From NCBI RefSeq assembly GCF_901000735.1, contig NC_081541.1, positions 44,098,263 through 44,162,262 on the forward strand: a stretch of 64,000 nucleotides of DNA, written 5' to 3'. The notes beneath the pieces were generated by a model. The model worked only from the letters and a program-made list of their open reading frames with translations. It had not been told where the DNA came from and did no database searches. Numbering within the stretch: position 1 is the stretch's first letter; every line of letters starts with the position of its first letter. This document shows, piece by piece, positions 26,901-48,115 of this stretch. This DNA is from Corylus avellana. Lineage: Eukaryota > Streptophyta > Magnoliopsida > Fagales > Betulaceae. The translations under genes were made by a program, and so were the position numbers.

Positions 26901-29033
26901 ACATAAAATTAAAATTAACTTCAAATTTTAAAACCGAGGGCCTGTTTAGTAAACTTTTGGAAAACCCATTTCACTTCTTAAACACTAAAAACTCTTCTCA
27001 AATACCAATTAACCAAATGGATTTTCAGATGTGGCCCCCACCACTAACACACTTTTCAAAACAAAGTACAAAACTCTTCTCAAAACCCAAAACACTTCTC
27101 ATAAAATAAAACACAACAATTAAAAAAAAAAAAAAAACTCATATTGTCATGTACAATTTTTTCCACGAGTAGGGGCTGCTGATTACATCTATGAAAAATA
27201 AATAGATAAAAAAAAATAAAAAATAAAAAAAGAGAGATTATGGTGTTGTTGTGGCCTCTGTTTGATAAGGGCCGCCAAATCACCACCACGGTGGTGGCAC
27301 TGCCACCATGGTGCAACACTTTTCTCATTACAAAAAAAAACTTGTTTTTTTCTTTTATTTTATAAAAATATTTCTCAATTTTTAATTCTTACAAAACACC
27401 CTTCGAAACTTCACCAAACCAATTCTCAACTTTTCTCAAATATGATCTCCATTCTCCACCAAATCAATTCTCAATTTTTACTTTTTTTTTTTTTCAAAAT
27501 TCTTTTCAAAACCCAAAATAATTCTCAAAACTTTACCAAACGGGCCCCAAAACTCTTCCAATGAATATACCTTCGTGCCATACAGATATCTCTCTAAACT
27601 CTCCAGGAGTTTCTCGGGCGACAAACTATATGAAGAGTTATACTGAGAACAGTAGCCCACTGAAAGATCGTCCAATCTCTCAATGAAAGCATCCACAGGG
27701 AGAGGAACTGAAGAGTGTGAAATAAGAGAATCATCCTCTGCAGCTATATAAAGAGCTGTTTTCCCCAAATCAACACATCTATTAATCGTGATGCTGGTTT
27801 CCCTTTCGATATCAGAGAAGTTTTGAATCTGCGTACAGAAACCCTCCCTCGCGTCCTGCTCAATGATCAATCATAAATCAAGTTCACCAAATTAAACAAC
27901 ACTACATCCAAAAATAAACAAAGATGAATATAGATTCAGAAACTAAAAATTGATGATGTATAAAGTTCTTTCACTTAGAGTATCCAACCCTAAAGCTTAA
28001 ACTTAGTAGGTGTTGTAGATGCTCAACAAATACATATACCCATAACTAAGCACACATTCAACCAATGTAGGATTTCTTAACAAATAAATTTCATTAAGAA
28101 AAGAACAATACATGAAATTCACACAATAAAAAAGAAAGACAAAGAATCAAATTAGCCAATACTGCGTTGAGTGTACCAACAGTGAACAAATTTATATCAG
28201 AATCCAGACAATACACAAAACATCAAATTTCACCAAATCTATATTACATGAACCAAAATTTAATTTCCCTTAAATAAAAAGTAGAAATAAATATTCAAAA
28301 TTATAATTTTTATTATCAATAATCACGGAACATACACAATGCACCAAACAGACTAAAAAAAAATATCGATGAATTTAAATTAAAAGGGTAACTACACTTT
28401 ATCTACAAGTAGTTTTAGTTGAGTCTGAGTTGTCAACCTGCAACTTAAAAAATTACCCTTTGTTTACCAAGGTCTAATAAAATTTACTTTTGGTTCATGT
28501 ATTCAGATTATAATGAGGTTGTTATTGTTCCTTCTTGGCTTTATGCATACAAATTCTATCGATTTTAAGCTGAAAATTATTAAGGGCCCGATCACACGTG
28601 GGTAAAATGCTAATTAAAATGAAACTTGTTAAATTATTTGTTGACCGTTCGAACTCAAGTCATAGGTGGATCAATTATTACTAACCCTAAAATAAACCAC
28701 TTCCACCATCAAAATTCATGAAGAACATGACCTATGGATAAAAATAAAATAATAATAAATAAATAAATAAATAGAAGAAGGTGATGAGATGGAAGTTACT
28801 CTAGCATGAGAGGTGTCGATTCCAGAAGATTCCAAAGCCTCGTGGAGAACGAACTTCAGGTCGCTCCCCACTTGCTGAGAATTTGATCCGGCACGACACA
28901 CCACGCGAAAACACGAAGAAGAAGATGATTGTGGTGGTGGTGGTGGTGGAGGGTAGGATTGGAATTTCGGGAATTTGGAAGGGGTTGTGAGTAAAGAGGC
29001 TCTGGGAATCCATGGAGAGGCTAACGAAGTCAT
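23977..29033 (-). CDS. Plastid-targeted SirB1-like protein (Transglut_core2 plus TPR)
   Basis: Seven exons: 29033-28800, 27855-27571, 26555-26496, 26387-26178, 25411-25293, 25207-25110, 24341-23977. All phases agree and give 456 aa. The first about 50 residues are Ser/Pro-rich and acid-free, starting MTSLASPWIPRASLL and including a proline run, which suggests a chloroplast transit peptide. The middle follows the bacterial SirB1/UPF0162 pattern: ALYIAAEDD..., ESLERYLYGTKGFRR, EPRALYLHSVLTHRSG, then AMLSLIYSELLKMLRLWG. The C-terminal part, SERLILLDTDAKELRDY followed by LLYHCGFYEQSLQYLKLY, is the TPR-like pair that ends SirB1 proteins. The biochemical function is not known to me; SirB1 members are transglutaminase-fold proteins that often lack the full catalytic set. 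The last exon may hide a small in-frame intron, since the text around 24135-24228 looks less conserved and ends in ttgcag. Confidence 0.8.
26938..27547. mobile_element. Inverted-repeat element(s) inside SirB1-like intron 2
   Basis: The left end 'gggcctgtttagtaaacttt' has its approximate complement 'ctttaccaaacgggcccc' at the right end, 600 bp away, just before exon 2. The A-rich interior repeats 'ctcaaaacccaaaa' and 'caccaaatcaattctca' words. A second 'ggcctctgtttgataaggg' near 27253 suggests a nested or composite element. A hairpin of CCACCACGGTGGTGG type sits at about 27281-27312. No ORF is present. Confidence 0.6.
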
Positions 29034-30167
29034 CGTCTTCAGTTTGAGAGAGAGAAGAGAGAAAATTATCAGAGCAAGTCAGACAGAGAGAGAGAGAGAG
29101 AGAGTGATTTGTCCCACGTGTATATTTCTTCCGTGGCAGATATTTTATATGACGGTGACGTAGGGTAAGATTTTAATGTTTTTTAAGTTGTCTTTATGAT
29201 TTAAAAGAAAAAAAAGGTAATGGTAGTTTATTAGATTGTTATAATATTGTTATATAATTTGATAATATGGTAGTAAAAATGGGTCATCAAATCAACGCTT
29301 ATATAAAAAAAATAAGGGTTGTCAGGGTTGATTGTAATTTGTAACTGCTATATTATCTCAATTGTATATCAATATGTTAAATATTATTACTTTTAAAAAA
29401 ATATTTTGACTTGAAATATAATATTTTGTAAGTGTTTCATATTTTAAACTTCCAATAAATAAAACTCCTAAAGATTAACAATTAATGTACCGGTGTTATA
29501 TGCTTAACCTTCATATTTATATTATAGAAAACACTAATAGTTATGATTTAAAATGTGATTAAGCAAAATAATATTATATAGGCTAGATAAGGATCCTTGC
29601 AGTTTGGGTCTGAATTGCACATAATTCGAACAATCTCATATAAAAGAAACTACAAGGCTCACCTTTTAAAGATAGCCTGAAATACAAAAGTTACTTGTCC
29701 GGAATAGATAAGCACTATCCAAATTACGTGCAATTTGATTAGTCAGCCAATTGTATGGAATCCCAATCCATACGCACTCCTTTAATAGCTGCAAAATTAA
29801 GACAATAATTTCATTTCTTATTTCTTTTCTAGGTTATAGATACTCAAAACACCAACATGGGTTCAAAATCACCTCAATTTTCATGCCTTATTTATGGGAA
29901 ACAAAAAATATTATTCTATACAAAGATATTGACAAAATCATTCCCAATTATTGAGCATGAAAATGAGTTACACTGTACAAGGTGTGACAAATATCTTCTT
30001 GTCTTTGTCATAAAACATCTAGCCATCAATACGTTAAATCTACATGGAAGTCATACAAACATCTTTGTAACGTACACAATCTACTCTCCACAATGACCAA
30101 AGTTTTCTACCAATAAAATCAAACAATAGTTATTCCATTCCATTTTCTGGTATCTATTTTCTGTACT
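29034..30167. other. Intergenic region, SirB1-like promoter side
   Basis: The first about 130 bases hold the SirB1-like leader and promoter. The remainder to the orphan exon is AT-rich sequence with no supported gene or clear element. Confidence 0.55.
29082..29120 (-). promoter_or_regulatory. GA repeat and G-box upstream of the SirB1-like gene
   Basis: A perfect palindromic G-box CACGTG lies at 29115-29120, about 80 bases upstream of the ATG at 29033. It is preceded on the ATG side by a (GA)n tract. G-boxes bind bZIP and bHLH factors and are frequent in light-regulated plastid-protein promoters. Whether this one is used is inference. Confidence 0.5.
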
Positions 30168-30372
30168 TCAGTTCTTCATCACTAAACTCGAAGGCGTTCG
30201 GGGATAGGCCCGTAGCCCAGCAACATAGGTTGCCTCAACAGATGCAGATCCTTGTGCTGCAAAGTCATCCCATGAATCAGTAGATAGTATGACAAAATCT
30301 GCGAGCTTCCCAGGAGATAAAGACCCCAAATCCTTGTCAAGAAAGCATGCACGAGCCGCTGAAATAGTGTGC
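30168..30372 (-). pseudogene. Orphan terminal exon of a LAF3/YtcJ-like amidohydrolase
   Basis: The 67 codons after a good acceptor (tgctggcag at 30373-30381 on the minus strand) read HTISAARACFLDKDLGSLSP, then GKLADFVILSTDSWDDFA and ASVEATYVAGLRAYP before a ten-residue tail and stop. This matches the C-terminal end of LAF3-type (YtcJ) amidohydrolases, whose metal-binding catalytic part lies far upstream. Upstream on this strand I find only about 380 bases of noncoding text, then a retroelement ORF in the opposite direction and an assembly gap. No earlier exon appears before the beta-galactosidase gene. It is therefore a fragment: the rest of the gene was lost, moved, or is missing through misassembly at the gap. 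The exon has no stop or frameshift, so the event may be recent. Confidence 0.75.
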
Positions 30373-30760
30373 CTGCCAGCATGAAGGCCTAAGATTTCCA
30401 TGTACAACAGAAGTTCAACAGTGAAGAAAGGAGGGGTTGAAAGTTGAAACACATGGAAAAGAGCACTGATCGGCAGAGAAAACAAATAGATTGAAAAGTT
30501 AAAAAATAAAAATAAACACAAAATGCACATCAACAGAAAAGACCATTGATTTTGGTTTGACAATTTGCTTGAACGTGGCTCAGAAGTGGTGAATATTGAT
30601 TCCAAAAGTCTAAACTGATAGAAAAGGGTAAATTCCAGGAGTTTACCATTCATGTATTACTTCTCTCTTCTCTCTCATCCACCCACGCCTGAGGGCAGGC
30701 GTGTGGGTGGCGCGTGTGACCTGTTTGGGTGTCTAGCTTGCTAGCTGTTTGGTTAGTGTC
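30373..30760. other. Noncoding stretch between the orphan exon and the retroelement ORF
   Basis: The left part probably is the remaining intron of the amidohydrolase (T-rich before the acceptor on the minus strand). The right part (about 30660-30760) is GC-rich and likely belongs to the 5' region of the retroelement. The junction between them should lie at about 30640-30670. Confidence 0.5.
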
Positions 30761-32321
30761 ATGGCTGAATCGAGGAAGTGGTCAGTGGAGTCCAAGAAGT
30801 TTGAGTTACTGGTGAAAAGCGCAGGGGTGAGGATTTTTGAAAGAAGCAATAGGATACAAAAAACCATTTTCTTGAAGAAGGATGAGCTGATGTGGTTGGG
30901 GCGCATTGTGAAGGACTTGGTGGCAGTGGAAACCACAGAGGTTTTTTGGGACCAATCCAGAGCAGGGTTTCCTCGGATTATTGCGCAAAAATGCTCCAAC
31001 AGGAATGGACGTTTTCTGACGGTAGAAGAATATGATGGAAGGCAAAGAAGAGGATCGATTATTATACCAGAAGGGCGAGCTGGTCAAGGTTGGGAACGAT
31101 TCATCTCGGAGGTGAGTTTGGCTAAGTCTGCAATGTGCGAAGTCAGGGAGGCCACGATGGATAAGAAGAAGGTTGAGGGGGTGGGAAGGAGGAGTTTCGC
31201 GGAAGTGCTGGGGTCGTCGTTGCAACCGGCAGACGACTGTTCTGATGCTTATTCCGAGCTGGTAGCCAAGGCTGCTGCAGAGAAGAATAAACAATACCCT
31301 GCTCCCACGGTTCAGGTGGTGGATTCATACAAGGAGAGGTTTCAGGTGAGGAATGATGGCGGTTGCATGGAGGAATCGAAGAGGAACCATTCCTCTGGCC
31401 AGGAAGGAATGTGCAACCTGAAGGCAGGGGGGTCTCGGGGTGTTGTTAATAGGTTGCCGGCGAGTAGAAATCAGTTTCCGGCGAGTAGGTTGAATGCCTT
31501 GGCAATGATGACAGCTTCGGAAGTTGGAGATGATCACGTGAAGGGATGGGAGGGGGTAGGTAGGCTCGAAGCGCAGGCCTGGTTTCGTGTAAAATCTGAA
31601 CTCATTAATGCGAAAGAGTCGTTGAACAGGTTGAGGGGAGAGATCGACGTGGGTCTAGAAAGGTTTGATTTTTTAATAAAAAATTTGGAGGAAGGGAGTG
31701 GGCATACAAGGGCTGGCGGGATGTGCGTGTGCGGTATGGCAGGAGGGGGCTCTCTCAAGCAAGGGATGGCCCAGCCCAAGAAGATTAACTTGGAGGTTGG
31801 GGAGTTGGAGGGGGTGGATGGGTCTAAGGGGAAAGAACAATGGCCCAAGAGAAAGTTTAAGGGAAAGAAGAAGGTGGTGGCTGTGTATAGGCGCAGGAAG
31901 ATGGGCCTGAGCGTTGGTCAGTCCAGCCCAAGTAAGTCTGGTCCAGAAGGGGCAAGACCCAAGGGAGCGCCGGAGGTGTGTTACACGATCGGCGTGCAGG
32001 AGGGATGCCGAAGCTCTCCGGCAGGTGACCCAGGTGCGTCGTCGTCGGCAGCAGGAGGGACGCAGTCAGAGGAGAGACCGCCGGCTACAGTGGACAGTCC
32101 TGGTGATAGTCCCGGTGAGATTCCGGGTGGCAGAGAAGCGGCGAGTCTGGCCGGAAGTAGCTGCTGCACGCCGGCGAGAGTGCTTCTGGGCCAGACAGAG
32201 CCGGAGAGGCTGTCGGAGGTTGTCGCCGGCGAGTCAGAGTTGGCCGGCGAGTGCTTCAGTGCTCCGATGGTCGTGATTTCGGACAAGGAGGAGTCTCGGT
32301 CGAGCCAGACAAGGCCGGAGG
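30761..32321 (+). mobile_element. Retroelement ORF (LINE ORF1-like), truncated by gap
   Basis: A continuous frame of 520 codons starts at MAESRKWSVESKKFELLVKS and runs into the gap at 32322. The N-terminal part has a compact alpha/beta appearance (RIFERSNRIQKTIFLKKDEL, later FWDQSRAGFPRIIAQKC and GSIIIPEGRAGQGWERFIS). I recall this type from proteins encoded beside LINE-type reverse transcriptases in woody plants. The rest is low-complexity and Gly/Ser/Pro/Arg-rich, with raised GC content compared with its surroundings. No zinc knuckle or reverse transcriptase is visible before the gap. The frame is unbroken, so the copy is probably young. The preceding ORF-free bases include a GC-rich leader (30680-30720). 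Precise class is inferred. Confidence 0.65.
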
Positions 32322-32421
32322 NNNNNNNNNNNNNNNNNNNNNNNNNNNNNNNNNNNNNNNNNNNNNNNNNNNNNNNNNNNNNNNNNNNNNNNNNNNNNNN
32401 NNNNNNNNNNNNNNNNNNNNN
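32322..32421. other. Assembly gap (100 N, size probably nominal)
   Basis: Exactly 100 N interrupt the retroelement ORF. A round 100 usually denotes unknown true size, so a full retroelement, and the missing exons of the neighbouring amidohydrolase, could be absent here. Confidence 0.98.
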
Positions 32422-32578
32422 ATTAATTACTGTTATTGAAAGGACACAGGATGCACTTCCTAATATGTTCACTATTGGACATTAAAATAGCAAAAGACGA
32501 GGAAATTAAACTATTGGTGGTTATAAACGACTTGAGATGTAAGTTGCATGGCTTTAACCAATACCAAAACATACTAAG

Positions 32579-32814
32579 AATTTGTTTGGGATTGTGTTTG
32601 AGAAATAGAGTTTTTAAGTCAAAAAGAATTTTTGGACAAAAGTTTCATTTTTAAACTTTTATCAAAAGTGTTTTTTTGGCATTTTTAGGCTTTTTGAACC
32701 ATTAAAAGCGCTTTTAATTTTTTTATCAAACAAATATTTTTTTTTCTTTAAATTGACTTTTTGAGTGTTAAAAACACTTTTAGACCCATCAAACGCAATC
32801 CCAAACAAGCCCTA
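32579..32814. mobile_element. hAT-like MITE, copy 2 of 2
   Basis: The ends are inverted ('tttgtttgggattgtgttt' left; 'aaacgcaatcccaaacaag' right). The interior parallels the element at 6233-6476 across its whole length. It sits only about 40 bases upstream of the TATA box of the next gene, so it may form part of that promoter. Confidence 0.72.
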
Positions 32815-32850
32815 AACAAATTACATTAGATGAATTTCAATTTTCAAACT

Positions 32851-32865
32851 TTATATATATATAAG
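32851..32865 (+). promoter_or_regulatory. TATA box of the small secreted protein gene
   Basis: TTATATATATATAAG lies about 95 bases upstream of the ATG at 32957. This is a normal distance if transcription starts near 32885-32895 and the leader is about 65-70 nt. It supports the short ORF being a real gene. Confidence 0.55.
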
Positions 32866-32956
32866 GGTTTACATTCTATAAATTGCGGCATTGGTTTAAT
32901 ACAAGCCTTCCAAATAACAAAAAAAGAATTCAGAGGAGGGAGGGAGGGTGTTATAC

Positions 32957-33376
32957 ATGGCTAAAGAAGTTATGAAAAGACTTGTTGTGATGATGACGGT
33001 GCTGCTGGCTATCCTTATTCAAGCAGCGGTGAAAGCATGCAACCCTTCGTTTTCCGATCTCTCTCACAATCATCCCCGCTCGCTCACTCATTTTCCGCAT
33101 TTCCCACCGATTATCTTTCTCTCTCCGCATCATAATGCTAAATTTCGAAAGAAGAATCCTACACAGAGGAGGAATCCAAATCCTGATTCAAAAAATACTC
33201 CCAATGAAGAAGGAATTCATCATCATCGTCAACCAGAATTTACAGAAGAACAAATAAAATGTTTGGAGATTTGCGTAAAACTATATAAACAAAGAAAAGT
33301 ACCCAATTCCGTTCTCTTGAGTCAATTATATGATAGATGTATCAGAAGGTGCTTGGGGCAGAGTGACAAAGCATGA
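32957..33376 (+). CDS. Small secreted protein with twin CX3C motif (hairpinin-like)
   Basis: Single exon, 139 aa, family not recognised. Residues 1-27 are a clear signal peptide: MAKEVMKR, then a hydrophobic core with LVVMMTVLLAILIQAA, ending before Cys28. A basic His/Pro/Asn-rich stretch (about 30-95) follows, low in complexity and likely disordered or removed. The C-terminal 40 residues look folded: acidic FTEEQIK, then Cys102-X3-Cys106, 21 residues, Cys128-X3-Cys132, ending GQSDKA. Two CX3C pairs on two predicted helices are the signature of alpha-hairpinins, plant defence peptides cut from larger precursors, although the usual loop is shorter. The TATA box and start context support expression. 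A SINE starts 15 bases after the stop and probably lies in the 3' UTR. Alternatives are another cysteine-rich signalling peptide or a lineage-specific gene. Confidence 0.7.
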   Translation: MAKEVMKRLVVMMTVLLAILIQAAVKACNPSFSDLSHNHPRSLTHFPHFPPIIFLSPHHNAKFRKKNPTQRRNPNPDSKNTPNEEGIHHHRQPEFTEEQIKCLEICVKLYKQRKVPNSVLLSQLYDRCIRRCLGQSDKA

Positions 33377-33390
33377 CGATTAATGGATGT

Positions 33391-33538
33391 GGTAAAATTG
33401 TCTACTCAATTGGCTGTGGACTACATCTCATGAAGCGGAGGTTACTAGTTCGAATCTCCCTCTCCCTTCTTTTCCTTTGCATGGACATGTTTTGCGTGGA
33501 CATGTAAAAAAAAAAAAAAAAAAAAGAAGCGGTAAAAT
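33391..33538 (+). mobile_element. tRNA-derived SINE (family A), just after the secreted-protein stop codon
   Basis: Same body as at 19793 and 58930: box A-like 'ctactcaattggctgtg', then 'ggaggttactagttcgaatc' (box B-like), a C/T-rich stretch, the tail 'ggacatgt' and poly(A). The flanking repeat is short (ggtaaaat at 33391-33398 and 33531-33538), so the target-site duplication is weaker evidence here than for the other copies. Confidence 0.8.
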
Positions 33539-34420
33539 CCCCAACTCTTCTCTCTCTCTAGCTACTTTTACTTTTAATTTCTAATTTTATTTTATTTTTT
33601 CCTTAAATAATAAAGTGCTCACAAATATTTAGAGGAACCTTTTTTTCCTGGTTAATTAGTTTTTAGATGGAGTGGCAATACTTTTCAAGGTGTAATCCCA
33701 AATTAAGCAAAGAATTTTATTCCAAAATTTTGGATGATTTCTATTTTCTGTGGTGTCAAAGTTTTATGATAAATTTGGACATAAAAACAAGTATAAAATA
33801 AAAAAATAAAAAAATTAAATTGGGCCATAGAAAGAAAATATCAAAATTTCTTTGTAAGGTAGAACAAAGAAATTTTTTTGTTAAGGATCTTTTTTTCTTT
33901 TATTAATATAATTGCATGCAATACGAGCATATCAGGGTTCATACACATACATATAAAAGTTTCATATATTTCGGCGTTTCTTGACATGATAGAAGCAAAT
34001 AAAGGTGAAATCCAATAGGGAAACTTGCGAGAGCAAGGTGGAAATAATGATAATTAGGTTTTTTTTTTTTTTTTTTTTTTTTTTTCAATGTATTGGTATA
34101 TGCAAATTGCAAATAATGGTGAAATGTATTGAAATTTGTGATAGCAATGGGAATTAATAAGAATTATTGGCTGTTTCTAATTTTGGTATTTATTGTAACA
34201 AATGAAAATAAGGGTGTTAATACATGCTATTAGAGTAACAATGATGTAAAAGAAGGTATAATCATGAAGTTGAAAGTTGAAACCATGCAAGCAATGGAAT
34301 TTATGAAGACTTTTGCTTGGCTTGAAAATATTTATATTGGGAGGGATACTTTTATTCCGGTGTTGTGGTACCTTATACATATCATATGTATAGCGGAATG
34401 TTTCAAATGATTGACTTCAA

Positions 34421-34565
34421 GATAATATAGAAATGGCCGTCTATCTTAATGTACGTCAGCTTTGGTTAATAATGACTCTCCCTTACATTAGGGATATTGT
34501 AATGGCCAAATCGGCTTTACTTTCATTTTTCCCTCAAAAAAAAAAAAAAAATGATAATATAGAAA
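34421..34565 (+). mobile_element. Poly(A) retroposon of unknown family with 13-bp TSD
   Basis: The 13-mer gataatatagaaa occurs at 34421-34433 and 34553-34565. It encloses a 119-bp body starting 'tggccgtctatcttaatg' and ending 'catttttccctc' plus poly(A). The structure is that of a target-primed retroposon. The body matches neither the LINE tail nor the two SINE families in this window. It could be a truncated LINE of another family or a retrocopied RNA fragment. Confidence 0.78.
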
Positions 34566-35746
34566 GATCATGTTTTAAAAAATTAAAGACAATAGAGAAG
34601 CTCTTTGATGAGGGCCTTAGATATGTTCTTTTTATTTATTTGGTAAATAAGCGGAGAGACGTGCCGTGAGTTAATTACTAATTAATTAATATCCCAAAGC
34701 ATTACACCATGTGATATTTGAATAGTGGTAAGTAATTAATTAATAGAAAGAGAAATAATTTGGTTAAGAAAACTTCTAAAAGTCATCCAAACTGTTGCGT
34801 GGAAATGTTTGGCAAAACCTTTTTCACTTTTCCTTTCCTCCTCATTTTCCTCACTTTTTTCCTTAAGAAGTTAACTTCAAAATATTATAACTTTTTATAT
34901 CATTTCAATAACTTTTTATTACTATTCAAACAAAAAATTTCACTACAAAACAAAATTTATTTATTTTTTTTATACAAAAAATTCAAAACTTCCACATACT
35001 TTATATCACATCAATCATTTTTTACTACTACTAAAAAAAAAAAAAAAAAAAATCACACCAAAAGGCTTTCCCAAATAAGCTCTTAACAATCAAACCTAAG
35101 AGTGTGTTGGCACTGCAATTCCACAAATTAAAAGTGCAATTTTGAACTAAATCGTAAAAGTGTATTGTTAGAAGGCGTATTTTTTAAAAAATTACAACTT
35201 CAAAAACACAAAAAAAAGGCTAGGGGTGCCTTTTTTTTTTTTTTTTAACAACACACTATTTTAAAGGGTAAATTGCGATTTTACCTAACATTTTTTCAAA
35301 TTGCACGTTTTAAAACCATAAATCGAAACAGACCCGAAGTTGAACTGGATTTTGTACCATGAACGCATGTAGGTATGTCATCAACTTCATTCCACAAGAT
35401 TTGACAACATAATTTACAACTGATGTTAGTTTCCCCATGAGATCTTATTAGACAAGATGGCAAGTAGTCTGCATACAACTATACAAGCATCATGCCGAAA
35501 GGCAAGCAAACATCTGATGATCAAGTCCCACAAATAAGAAGGCCGATGACAGTGGAGCAACCCAACTTGCATGGAGCAAGCTTTATAGCATGAAGGTGGA
35601 AGTCCCAATTCAGCCATTGTTCTGGTGTGGATTGGACATTTATTCACCAACTTTTAAGGTAATATATGATCTCAAGGAAACAGATCGGTTCATGGCAATA
35701 GATGTCGTGGACGACATTTGATCAAGTCATGAAACTAAAAATGTAA

Positions 35747-48115
<12,369 letters not shown>

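Larger units (their letters stand above)
32422..32956. other. Gap to secreted-peptide gene: MITE and promoter
   Basis: This stretch contains the hAT-like MITE copy at 32579-32814 and then the short promoter of the small secreted protein gene. No other gene is seen. Confidence 0.6.
33377..35746. other. Intergenic region between secreted-peptide gene and beta-galactosidase
   Basis: Holds the SINE at 33391-33538, a poly(A) retroposon at 34421-34565, several long poly(A)/poly(T) runs and an A/T-rich segment around 35100-35330 that resembles a MITE ('agtgcaattttgaacta' against 'gcacgttttaaaacc'). Bases close to 35746 are the beta-galactosidase 3' flank. No gene is supported. Confidence 0.55.

Noticed and set aside
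32436..32654. 72-codon frame right of the second gap
   Set aside because: It begins at an arbitrary ATG and runs into the hAT-like MITE; no protein similarity.
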